A program made the translations under genes and the position numbers. A stretch of 12,940 nt of DNA, taken from Cyanobacteria bacterium UBA9579 (GTDB lineage Bacteria > Cyanobacteriota > Vampirovibrionia > Gastranaerophilales > UBA9579). How positions within the stretch are numbered: position 1 is the stretch's first letter; every line of letters begins with the position of its first letter. Shown here one piece after another: positions 1-8,807 of this stretch. The stretch spans positions 1 through 12,940 of the forward strand of contig DNSU01000192.1 of assembly GCA_003499585.1 (NCBI GenBank), given 5' to 3'. Below the pieces are notes generated by a model. That model did not search any database. It saw only the letters and a list, made by a program, of their open reading frames with translations, and was not told the DNA's origin.

Positions 1-13
1 TTTATAATAAATA

Positions 14-36
14 AAGCTCGACTGCATGTCGAGCTT
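14..36. terminator. Perfect hairpin, probable terminator of a gene left of the window
   Basis: AAGCTCGAC (14-22) and GTCGAGCTT (28-36) form a perfect 9-bp stem around a 5-base loop. The flank is richer in T on the minus strand (read TTTATTTATTATAAA after the stem) than on the plus strand, so it could end transcription in either direction. No gene is seen between it and secG. Confidence 0.5.
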
Positions 37-233
37 CTATAAAACATTATAAATTTACTTATAAATATCACAAACATACTTTTTAAAAACTCACATATTT
101 TCGATTTTATAACTTACTGCTTTTATAGCAACTCTAGTATAGTAATTAAAGCCAATTATACTTTTTCATTTTTTAGATAACATATTTATGCTAAACTTAA
201 CTTAGTTCTAAATAGAAATAACCGGAGGTATAA

Positions 234-458
234 ATGTTAGCATTTTTTCAGGCAGTACAAATAATTTCAGGTGTATTACTTATATTATTAATCCTTCTTC
301 ACTCACCAAAAGGGGCAGGATTAGCAGCTATTGGAGATGCCGCACAGCTGTTTTCCAGCCAAAGAAGTGTTGAGTCAGGATTAAATAAAATTACCGCAAT
401 TATTTCAGTTATATTTATCGTTACATCTATTTTACTAGGCTTTAATATCGTAGGATAA
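234..458 (+). CDS. secG: Preprotein translocase subunit SecG
   Basis: SecG is the small accessory membrane subunit of the SecYEG channel, which exports unfolded proteins across the inner membrane. The 74-residue length is normal for the family. Two membrane segments are visible, at about residues 4-22 and 52-72. Between them is a cytoplasmic loop with HSPKG (23-27) and the IGDAAQLFSSQ stretch (33-43), which looks like cyanobacterial SecG and is the best lineage hint in the window. The ATG is set by a perfect GGAGGT ribosome site at 224-229, four bases upstream. The gene stands alone, facing dnaK. TATAGT (138-143) and TATACT (157-162) are possible -10 boxes, but I find no convincing -35. The two-helix fold, loop and length make the call secure. 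Confidence 0.93.
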   Translation: MLAFFQAVQIISGVLLILLILLHSPKGAGLAAIGDAAQLFSSQRSVESGLNKITAIISVIFIVTSILLGFNIVG

Positions 459-497
459 GCTCTCTAAGGTGATTCTGCCAAATGAAAAGATAAAATT

Positions 498-525
498 AAA
501 GCCCTCTGTTTTACCAGAGGGCTTT
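498..525. terminator. Bidirectional intrinsic terminator between secG and dnaK
   Basis: AAAGCCCTCTG (498-508) pairs perfectly with CAGAGGGCTTT (515-525), giving an 11-bp GC-rich stem with a 6-base loop. Its A-rich 5' side and T-rich 3' side serve both strands. It lies 39 bases past the secG stop and 27 bases past the dnaK stop, so one hairpin ends both convergent genes. Confidence 0.9.
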
Positions 526-552
526 ATAGTGTGTAACGTAAAGAGTATCAAA

Positions 553-2385
<1,833 letters not shown>

Positions 2386-2427
2386 TTATAATTACTCCTT
2401 TTTAAATAATATATGTTCCTAAATACA

Positions 2428-2456
2428 TTTATAACAGTAAATTTAGTGAATTTTAA
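2428..2456 (-). promoter_or_regulatory. Putative dnaK promoter
   Basis: On the minus strand, TTAAAA (2451-2456) lies 17 bases from TATAAA (2428-2433). This would start transcription near 2421 and give a leader of about 35 bases containing the ribosome site. A further CTTGAAA (2479-2485) sits upstream. It matches the -35 of heat-shock sigma-32 promoters, but no CCCCAT-like -10 follows; a vegetative reading TTGAAA-17-GAAAAT is possible. There is no TTAGCACTC/GAGTGCTAA pair, so HrcA control is not supported. Confidence 0.4.
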
Positions 2457-2736
2457 TTTTCTAAAGAAAAAATTAAGATTTCAAGGTAAATTTTATTTTG
2501 CAGACTTATTCTACATGCTAAATATAGATATTATATGTATCCTAACAATATTATATACAATTTGTTGGTATTTTTATTTTTCTTAACAAATTTAACTAAT
2601 CACTATAATCAGCTTTCAAATATCATCTAACAGCTTTGATAGAGCTTAAAGGTTAATAAGGTAATTGTGCCATTAACTCTATACATAGCAGAAAGAATAT
2701 TAAAAAATTATCTTATTAACTTAATATTTTTTTGAC

Positions 2737-2765
2737 TTGTGACTATTGATATTTTCTGTTATAAA
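2737..2765 (+). promoter_or_regulatory. Putative promoter of the kinase-nadD-yqeK operon
   Basis: TTGTGA (2737-2742) is followed after 17 bases by TATAAA (2760-2765). The predicted start near 2772 lies before the ATG at 2860, giving a leader of about 88 bases. No promoter-like pair of this quality was found between the three genes that follow. Confidence 0.45.
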
Positions 2766-2859
2766 AATATAAATTTTAAAATTTTAAAAAATTTTGGCAA
2801 TTTTTTATCTTTATCAGACTTATAAAACTGTAATCTCAATAATTCTAAAGAGGAAAACA

Positions 2860-3747
2860 ATGCCAGGCACTATTTCAAAAAAATTAATAAACACAAAATT
2901 TGAGGCAAATGTTGAATTTGATGCTGATATTATTGATATAAGAGTTATTGAAACCATTAAAAATAGAATATTTAATATTATTGAAGAAGATAAAAAACTG
3001 GAAAAACCAGTTTTTCTTTTTATTCATGAGAAAACTATAAACAGGTTGGCGCATTTTCTCTCAGGCGCAATCAAAAGATCAGTTGCTATAGGTATAGCAG
3101 GTGAAACTGCCAGTGGAAAATCCACAGTTACGCACGATATAATCGAAACTATAATCGGTTTTCAAAAAAAATATAATCTTGAACCGCTTATAACAAGAGT
3201 TAATACTGACGATTATTATTACGACAGGTCTGATATGGTAAAAGCAGCAGGAAGTTTTGCTGAATTTGCCAAAAATTATGACCTTGATGTACCTGAAGCC
3301 TTTGAACTTAGCTTATTAAAACAGCATATTGAACAGTTAGTACTTGGAAACCCGGTATGGCTTCCTAAATATGATATGAAGGGTACAGCAATAAGATACG
3401 ACGCTCATACTTTTGCTATTCCTACTCAAATTATCATCACTGAAGGGTTATTTACCCTTACTAATCAAATAAAAGACGCCTTTGACTTTTGTGTGTATGT
3501 TGATGTATCCCACAAAGCACAAAAAGAACGCTTCTTTAAACGTGCGGAAGAAAGAAATTTAGGTGATGCTGCAATTGATGTATACAAAAATGCCACATCA
3601 AAAGCAGAAATTCATATTAAACCATCCGCTAAAAATGCTGATATAATTATAAACGGCGAAGCATCAAGACAGGATTATCAAAATACTGCCGGTAAATTCC
3701 TTGAAATCCTGGAATACGTGCATTTTTCAAACACAATAACTAAATAA
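2860..3747 (+). CDS. Uridine kinase / phosphoribulokinase-like P-loop kinase
   Basis: This 295-residue protein belongs to the uridine kinase/phosphoribulokinase branch of P-loop kinases. It has Walker A GETASGKST (81-89), TDDYYYDR (116-123) in the place of the Asp-Tyr substrate loop of uridine kinases, YDMKGTAIRYD (171-181), and a beta strand ending in TEGLF (194-198) in the Walker B position. Its kinase core resembles uridine kinase. About 70 residues precede the P-loop, an extension plain Udk lacks, so the substrate is not certain: uridine/cytidine, or another small hydroxyl compound. I chose the ATG at 2860 because AAGAGGA (2849-2855) lies just upstream. A TTG 22 codons earlier has no ribosome site. 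It heads a tight run with nadD and yqeK, which suggests nucleotide or cofactor supply. Confidence 0.8.
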   Translation: MPGTISKKLINTKFEANVEFDADIIDIRVIETIKNRIFNIIEEDKKLEKPVFLFIHEKTINRLAHFLSGAIKRSVAIGIAGETASGKSTVTHDIIETIIGFQKKYNLEPLITRVNTDDYYYDRSDMVKAAGSFAEFAKNYDLDVPEAFELSLLKQHIEQLVLGNPVWLPKYDMKGTAIRYDAHTFAIPTQIIITEGLFTLTNQIKDAFDFCVYVDVSHKAQKERFFKRAEERNLGDAAIDVYKNATSKAEIHIKPSAKNADIIINGEASRQDYQNTAGKFLEILEYVHFSNTITK

Positions 3748-3759
3748 AAATAATTTGAT

Positions 3760-4353
3760 ATGAAGTTAACTGTATTCTCCGGAACCTATAATCCTATTCA
3801 TACAGCCCATTTAATTATTGCTGAGGCGGTAAGAGATGAGTTGCAATTGGATAAGATTACATTTATTCCGGCGTATTATCCTCCACATAGAGACTTAGAT
3901 CTTGCAAGTCCTGAGCATAGATTAAATATGGTTAAAATCGCTATTGCAGATAATCCTTATTTTGAAGTGAATGATATTGAATACCAAAGGCAGGAAAAGT
4001 CTTATACATACTTTACTATACAGGAATTACTCGACAAAAACCCCGAAGCTTCAGGGAAAATAAACTTTATTATTGGATCTGACGCTTTTAAGCTCATTGA
4101 TACCTGGTATGAAATAGAAAATCTTGCTAAACTAGTTAATTTTGTTATTGTAATAAGACCTGATAATATGGAAATTGGGAAATTGCTTGATAATGTTAAA
4201 TTAAGTAATTTTGATTTCCATATTGTTAAAACCCCTTTACTGGACATATCTTCCTCTGATATCAGAAGGAGAATTAAGCAAAACAAGTCCATTAAATACC
4301 TTGTGCCAAAAGCAGTTGAAGAGTATATTTATGATAATAATTTGTATAAATAA
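3760..4353 (+). CDS. nadD: Nicotinate-nucleotide adenylyltransferase
   Basis: NadD transfers AMP from ATP to nicotinate mononucleotide, giving deamido-NAD in the shared last part of NAD synthesis. The 197-residue length is typical. The nucleotidyltransferase signature is GTYNPIHTAHL (8-18), equivalent to G-x-F-x-P-x-H-x-x-H with Tyr for the usual Phe. PPHR (41-44), GSDAF (106-110) and the C-terminal ISSSDIRRRI (163-172), equivalent to the ISSTxIR nucleotide-binding motif, are all present. The ATG lies 12 bases past the preceding stop with no clear ribosome site, so translation is probably coupled to the upstream gene. yqeK follows 14 bases later, the usual nadD-yqeK order. Confidence 0.95.
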   Translation: MKLTVFSGTYNPIHTAHLIIAEAVRDELQLDKITFIPAYYPPHRDLDLASPEHRLNMVKIAIADNPYFEVNDIEYQRQEKSYTYFTIQELLDKNPEASGKINFIIGSDAFKLIDTWYEIENLAKLVNFVIVIRPDNMEIGKLLDNVKLSNFDFHIVKTPLLDISSSDIRRRIKQNKSIKYLVPKAVEEYIYDNNLYK

Positions 4354-4367
4354 ATTTTGAGATAAAG

Positions 4368-4943
4368 ATGATTAATAACGTAAAAGAATGGCTGAAAAAC
4401 AGATTGAGTGAAGAAAGATACGCTCACTCACTGGGATCAGAAGAAGCTGCAAGAAAATTAGCAAAAAGATTTGGAGTTGATGAGGATAAAGCCGCTTTTG
4501 CAGCTCTAATCCACGACAATGCAAAATGTATGTCTCCAAAAGAATTATTGAGAATTATTGAAGAAAATAACTTACAGGTATCAGAAACCGAGAAACAAAG
4601 CACAAAAACTCTTCACGCTCCCGTTAGTGCTTATTTAGCTCAACAGGAACTTGGGGTAAACGATGAAGATATCCTCAATGCCATTAGATACCATACTATT
4701 GGCCGAATTGACATGAGTGATCTTGAAAAAATCGTCTTTTTGGCAGATAAAATCGAAGCAAATACCAGAGAACCTGAATTCAGGGAAAAAATTATTGAGA
4801 AGTTAAATGAAACCAATAATCTTGATGAAGCCATTCTACTATGTTACGACATTACAATCAGGAGTTTGCTAGATAGAAAGCTACTAATAAGCCCTGAAAC
4901 TATTGATGTATGGAATAACCTGCTTCATAAATTAAATAAATGA
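4368..4943 (+). CDS. yqeK: YqeK-type HD hydrolase (Ap4A hydrolase)
   Basis: YqeK proteins are HD-domain metalloenzymes known to cleave diadenosine tetraphosphate symmetrically to two ADP. The 191 residues match the family's length and carry the full ligand set: H20 (in RYAHS), H49-D50 (LIHDNAK), H83 (LHAPV), H109 (RYHTIGR) and D127 (FLADKIEANTRE). The RYHTIG and ADKIE blocks are specific enough to separate YqeK from other HD proteins. It is the last gene of the kinase-nadD-yqeK run. In many bacteria rsfS (ribosome silencing factor) follows yqeK; here a promoter and a signalling gene follow instead. The ribosome site is weak (GAGA at 4359-4362), consistent with coupled translation. Confidence 0.92.
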   Translation: MINNVKEWLKNRLSEERYAHSLGSEEAARKLAKRFGVDEDKAAFAALIHDNAKCMSPKELLRIIEENNLQVSETEKQSTKTLHAPVSAYLAQQELGVNDEDILNAIRYHTIGRIDMSDLEKIVFLADKIEANTREPEFREKIIEKLNETNNLDEAILLCYDITIRSLLDRKLLISPETIDVWNNLLHKLNK

Positions 4944-4969
4944 ATTTGCTCTATTTTTTGTAAAAAACG

Positions 4970-4998
4970 TTCTACTGAGACAAAATCTCATATATAAT
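4970..4998 (+). promoter_or_regulatory. Putative promoter with a palindrome in the spacer, upstream of the HD-GYP gene
   Basis: TATAAT (4993-4998) is a perfect -10 box, 47 bases before the ATG at 5045. The -35 position (TTCTAC, 4970-4975) is poor. The inverted repeat TGAGA-CAAAA-TCTCA (4976-4990) occupies the spacer almost exactly, which would suit a repressor or an activator. A weak -35 often goes with activator dependence; here this is inference. ATG-GAC-AAG-TAA at 5030-5041 is a three-codon upstream reading frame ending 3 bases before the gene start. Confidence 0.35.
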
Positions 4999-5044
4999 AC
5001 TCCATATAGTACGTGTTTTCAGAAGCATTATGGACAAGTAAAAA

Positions 5045-7579
5045 ATGACAAATGTTAGCAAAAAAGCTGGATCATTATTGCAACTCGGATTAACAGAGGC
5101 GTTCAAAAAAAATTATGATGCGGCTATTACCTATATTGAAGAGGTTCAAAAACTCTTCCTTGAAGAAAAAAACATTTACGATATAGCAGTCTGCCTTGCT
5201 GAATCGGCTTTAGTGCATTATAAAAATAATAGTGACAGGCTCATCAGGTCACTTACACTATTAAATGACGCAAAGGCACTGCTGCATAATCAGCCTCAAA
5301 ATATTGAGGTTGAAGCTAAAATTATGCATTATTATGGAATTATTTATTACTCTGAAAAGCGCTATAGTGAAGCATTAAAGTATTTTAGAAATGCACAGGC
5401 GCTGGTTAATGAAAAGTTTTCAGAGTATGCAAAAATTTTGGACAGCCTTGCTGTATTTTATTTGCGTATAAATAATCATTATGTAGCAGAAAAATACCTT
5501 AAAGAATCTTTAAAATGCAAGCAGGAAACAGGCGATGAGCTGGAATTAGCAACAACAAAATTACTGTACGGAAGATATTTATCCAGTATTGAAAACTATG
5601 ATGAAGCTTTATTATACCTGTCAGATGCATTAAAATTTATAGAAAAGCTGGGTGATAATGCAACTGCTGCAAGGGTTCAGGATGAATTGGCGAAAATTTG
5701 TATTGAGCTTAATAATCTTGAATCAGCTGAAGAATTGTGTAAAAAATCAATGGAATTGGCTAAAAGAACAGAAGCACCTTTAGTATATGCTTTCTCTTGC
5801 TGCACATTGGTAAATATAAGAATTCGTCAAAATAAAGGACAAGAAGCACTCCAGATGCTGGAAACCGAAGTTACGCCAGCATCTTTTGATTTGACCTCGA
5901 TAAGAGGATATGCACTTGCTAAACGCATTAAAGGCATGGCTTATCATCAACTTGAGCAAATCAAAGACGCCATTGAAAACCTGCACCAATCAATAGAATT
6001 GTTTAAAGAGGCTGGTGTTAATGCAGAAGCTGCAAGAAGCTATTTTGAGCTGGCTAAAGTTTATAAAAACGAAGACTCTAAAGCCGCATCTGCTAATCTT
6101 ATAGAAGCGTTTAAAATATCAAAAGCTAATAATCTTCCTATTTTAGCTAAAAAAATAGAAGATTTTATGTATGAAATAGATCAGACTGAATGGGCAAATA
6201 TTGTTAATAAGGCAGCTTTTAAAGAGAAACTTGATAATGAAGCTGAAAATATCGTAAACACATTAGCTGATCCGACAAAAATAGATATTAATCCAAGAGA
6301 CCCGCTAATATCCCTGTTAAAAATAGGCAGATCCGTTGCTGCTGAAACTAACATAGATAAACTACTGGAAATTATTACAGAAGAAACTAAGGCTGCTTTA
6401 AATGCAGACAGATGTACTGTTTTCTTATTGGACAGAGATACCAAAGAATTATGGTCTAAAGTAGCTCTTGGCATGGGACAGCAGGAAATAAGATTCCCTG
6501 CTCATATGGGATTAGCAGGGCATGTGGCCTCTACAGGAGAAACTATAAATATTAAAGAGGCTTATAACGACAATAGATTCAATAAAGAAATAGACAAAAA
6601 AACAGGATATAAAACTAAAACAATACTATGCATGCCAATGCGAAACCTTAATCAGGAAATTGTAGGGGTTTTTCAGGTATTGAATAAATTAGGCGGAGCT
6701 ACTTTTTCTGATGTAGACGAAGATTTGCTGATTGCAATCGGTTCAAGTGCAGGAATTGCTCTTGAAAATGCACGCTTATTCAAAAAACAGCAGTTGATGT
6801 ATGAAGATCAGAAACGCTCATTTATCAGTTTTATTAATACCCTTGCTGCGGCAGTTGATGCCAGAGACAAGATCACATCCGGTCATTCAACTAGAGTGAC
6901 AGGCTATACCGTAGCTATAGCAAAACAGATGGGGATAGCTGAAGAAAAGGTTGAAGCTCTTGAAATTGCAGCTTTACTTCATGATTTTGGGAAAATAGGT
7001 ATTAGAGACAGTGTGCTCTGCAAAGAAGGCAAATTAACAGACGAAGAATACAAACATATTCAAGAACATGCATATATTACCAATGAAATTCTCAAAAATA
7101 TGTATTTTGAAGAAAAATTTAAAGATGTTCCGGAAATTGCCTCATCACATCACGAAAAATATAACGGCATGGGGTATTTCAGGAAAACTCAGGGCGAAGA
7201 AATTCCTCTTGGCGGAAGAATTTTAGCTGTTGCCGATGTATTTGATGCTATAACATCAAAGCGTCACTATCGTGATCGCATGCCGTTTATAAAAGTTTTA
7301 AACATATTAAGAGGTGATTCGGGCAGTCATTTTGACGGTAATATTGTAGATGAATTCTTTAACCTCAGTACAGATAAGGTTCTTGATGTTCTTTTATTAA
7401 AAACCGATGCCGAGCCTTTATCAAATACTGACAGAGAATTATTTGAAAAATATACAATAAATGATATCCATCTAATTCTGCAAAAAGAAGAGGCTGATAG
7501 AACTGCAGAGGAAAATCATATTATAGTAACTTTTAATAAGCACTATAATCCTCCTAATGAGCATCAGGATACAGATTAA
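5045..7579 (+). CDS. TPR-GAF-HD-GYP signalling protein, putative cyclic-di-GMP phosphodiesterase
   Basis: This 844-residue soluble protein has three parts. Residues 1 to about 390 are tetratricopeptide-like helical repeats, with A-x-x-Y-x-x-x-x-x-x-Y-x-x-A patterns recurring about every 35-40 residues, a likely protein-binding array. Residues about 425-575 are a GAF domain, a small-ligand sensor. Residues about 590-770 are an HD-GYP domain of the class that hydrolyses cyclic-di-GMP. Its metal ligands look complete: H614, H646-D647 in LLHDFGKIGI, H675, H702-H703 and D731. The signature GYP is GYF here (710-712, in HHEKYNGMGYF), which may affect partner contact more than catalysis. No signal peptide or membrane segment is seen. 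The ribosome site is weak. The C-terminal ~70 residues are charged and unassigned. The domain calls are firm; the enzymatic activity is inferred. Confidence 0.9.
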   Translation: MTNVSKKAGSLLQLGLTEAFKKNYDAAITYIEEVQKLFLEEKNIYDIAVCLAESALVHYKNNSDRLIRSLTLLNDAKALLHNQPQNIEVEAKIMHYYGIIYYSEKRYSEALKYFRNAQALVNEKFSEYAKILDSLAVFYLRINNHYVAEKYLKESLKCKQETGDELELATTKLLYGRYLSSIENYDEALLYLSDALKFIEKLGDNATAARVQDELAKICIELNNLESAEELCKKSMELAKRTEAPLVYAFSCCTLVNIRIRQNKGQEALQMLETEVTPASFDLTSIRGYALAKRIKGMAYHQLEQIKDAIENLHQSIELFKEAGVNAEAARSYFELAKVYKNEDSKAASANLIEAFKISKANNLPILAKKIEDFMYEIDQTEWANIVNKAAFKEKLDNEAENIVNTLADPTKIDINPRDPLISLLKIGRSVAAETNIDKLLEIITEETKAALNADRCTVFLLDRDTKELWSKVALGMGQQEIRFPAHMGLAGHVASTGETINIKEAYNDNRFNKEIDKKTGYKTKTILCMPMRNLNQEIVGVFQVLNKLGGATFSDVDEDLLIAIGSSAGIALENARLFKKQQLMYEDQKRSFISFINTLAAAVDARDKITSGHSTRVTGYTVAIAKQMGIAEEKVEALEIAALLHDFGKIGIRDSVLCKEGKLTDEEYKHIQEHAYITNEILKNMYFEEKFKDVPEIASSHHEKYNGMGYFRKTQGEEIPLGGRILAVADVFDAITSKRHYRDRMPFIKVLNILRGDSGSHFDGNIVDEFFNLSTDKVLDVLLLKTDAEPLSNTDRELFEKYTINDIHLILQKEEADRTAEENHIIVTFNKHYNPPNEHQDTD

Positions 7580-7583
7580 TTTA

Positions 7584-7792
7584 ATGCCAAGTAAAAGATT
7601 TTACACATATATCTAACTGAAAACAACAAACTTTACTATGGGTATACTGATGATCTTGACAAAAAGTTTCAAAGCCCTTCTAGCAAGGCTTCAAAATTTA
7701 CCAGAGCAAATAAACCTCTGAGATTTGTCTATACTAAAGAATATCAAACAAAATCAGAAACCAAGAAGACAGAATGCAGAATAAAAATTTAA
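7584..7792 (+). pseudogene. GIY-YIG endonuclease (UPF0213/YhbQ-like) remnant, frameshifted
   Basis: The ATG at 7584 opens MPSKRFYTYI and then meets TAA at 7614-7616. The continuing homology is one frame over, from about 7613: LTENNKLYYGYTDDLDKKF, then KASKFTRANKPLRFVYTKEY, to the stop at 7790-7792. Restoring a single C near 7613 (ATCTA to ATCCTA) rejoins the two halves into the usual Y-x-Y-I-L...LYYGYTDDL start of small GIY-YIG domain proteins. Further decay is visible: the conserved Arg of DLEKRF is Lys, the following EHN-G loop reads QSPSS, and the C-terminal IKxLxR helix stops early at IKI, possibly from another lost A. The family is DNA-cleaving, but this copy cannot make the whole domain. 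It starts 4 bases after the HD-GYP stop. Confidence 0.75.
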
Positions 7793-7872
7793 AATTTTCT
7801 TTACTTTGTGGCATATTTAGTTTTTTAGCTTTAAAATATAAGATAATAGAAAAATAAATAATAAAGGTTAAT

Positions 7873-8112
7873 ATGGGCAAACAAGAATCAATTATACAAA
7901 GGATTACAGGATATCATCAATTACGAACATCTCTCTGGGCTGCACAAATAGTATTAATTGGCGGCTTAGCCGGTTTATTTTTAAACCTTGGAAAAATTCC
8001 GATAAATATATTATTTGTGGCGGGATTATTTTTGGAAAGTTTCATAATATATCTAATAAATGAAATAAGTAAAGATTTAGGTAAATTATATACAAAATTG
8101 GAGGAAATATAG
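7873..8112 (+). CDS. Small two-helix membrane protein, unknown function
   Basis: I do not recognise this 79-residue protein. It has a polar, basic N-terminal stretch (1-20), a hydrophobic helix at about 21-40, a short GKIPIN turn, a second hydrophobic helix at about 43-63, and a charged amphipathic tail (SKDLGKLYTKLEEI) that may lie on the membrane or form a short coiled coil. Both ends are predicted on the cytoplasmic side by the positive-inside tendency. The ATG follows AAAGG (7863-7867) by 5 bases. Its TAG stop shares one base with the GTG start of the 32-residue membrane protein behind it, so the two are almost certainly made together. A terminator closes the pair 15 bases after the second stop. 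Confidence 0.72.
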   Translation: MGKQESIIQRITGYHQLRTSLWAAQIVLIGGLAGLFLNLGKIPINILFVAGLFLESFIIYLINEISKDLGKLYTKLEEI

Positions 8113-8210
8113 TGGATATAGTATATGTATTAGGCACAATAGGATTGATTTTATTAATATTTCTCTTTGTTTTAAGTATTAAAAAAAGTATGATTCCTTT
8201 TGAAAAATAA
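8112..8210 (+). CDS. 32-residue single-helix membrane miniprotein, GTG start
   Basis: This very short gene begins with GTG at 8112-8114, whose first base is the last base of the upstream TAG. A textbook ribosome site GGAGG (8100-8104) sits 7 bases before it, inside the end of the upstream gene, which is the main reason to believe it. The product starts MDIVYVLGTIGLILLIFLF, a single membrane helix (about 3-22), and ends in a basic tail (SIKKSMIPFEK). It ends 14 bases before a terminator. Size and shape recall accessory miniproteins of membrane complexes such as KdpF, but no partner gene for such a complex is nearby and I assign no function. Confidence 0.6.
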   Translation: MDIVYVLGTIGLILLIFLFVLSIKKSMIPFEK

Positions 8211-8224
8211 ATTATCATAAAAAC

Positions 8225-8251
8225 AAAAGCCCGCTTTTAAGCCGGCTTTTT
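8225..8251. terminator. Bidirectional intrinsic terminator
   Basis: AAAAGCC (8225-8231) pairs with GGCTTTT (8244-8250), and the inner GC/GC pairs extend the stem across one C-C mismatch. T-runs lie on the 3' side of both strands. It ends the small membrane-protein pair (+) and lies 27 bases past the natural stop of the prepilin pseudogene (-). Confidence 0.8.
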
Positions 8252-8797
8252 GTCAATTATGGAAAATTTGCAATAAGCTAATAATTTACAGCGTTATCTT
8301 TTAGTATCTTAGCTGTACATGCATGCCCAAATCCCGAGTATGGACTAACAGTGGCACTGCCTGAAGGATCACAAGCAGGGCTTCCATCGGGATATGTACC
8401 AGCTGAATCATCCTGTATCCCTTCAGGGTGAACCCCTTGCCTTGATATATACCAGTAAAAAGTATCCCTACCTCATTGATTTGGTCCCTTACTTCCGTTT
8501 ATGTCTACTATAAATTCACCACAAAGAGTGAGTAAAGGAGGTCTGTTAGCAATACTTCTGTCATAAGCACATCCGGACCAACTCCATAATGCAAGAGAAG
8601 CACCATCATTTAAAAGCCCTTTATGTTCTGATATATCATCTACTATACGTTCATCACTACCGTTAAGATATTTATACATAACTCCTTTTGGAAAACAACC
8701 TTGTCCTGCTGCAGTTCCACAATCTTTCACCACACTAAAATATGGTTTTATTGCATTCCATACTTGAGCATGATTTGAGTTTCCTGTAAAAGCATCA

Positions 8798-8807
8798 CAT
8801 TTGCTAA
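8798..8807. repeat. Target-site duplication, left copy
   Basis: CATTTGCTAA directly abuts the left end of the inserted element. The same ten bases occur once in the uninterrupted paralogue (within 9838-9848), so one copy is the original target. Confidence 0.85.

Larger units (their letters stand above)
2400..2790. other. Divergent intergenic region between dnaK and the kinase-nadD-yqeK run
   Basis: This AT-rich stretch holds no gene I can support. Besides the two divergent promoters it has a 9-bp inverted pair, GTTAATAAG (2652-2660) and CTTATTAAC (2712-2720), 51 bases apart. The right arm lies 16 bases upstream of the rightward -35 box. In such AT-rich DNA a 9-bp pair could arise by chance, so an operator role is only a possibility. 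Confidence 0.4.

Noticed and set aside
2794..2859. TTG start 22 codons upstream for the uridine-kinase-like gene
   Set aside because: There is no ribosome site before it, while the ATG at 2860 has AAGAGGA at proper spacing.
4002..4292. Antisense open frame of 96 codons inside nadD
   Set aside because: It overlaps strongly conserved nadD motifs and has no ribosome site or recognisable domain; it is a reading-frame shadow.
8112..8210. Calling the 32-residue protein KdpF
   Set aside because: Size and single helix fit, but the conserved KdpF tail is not seen and kdpA/B/C are absent.
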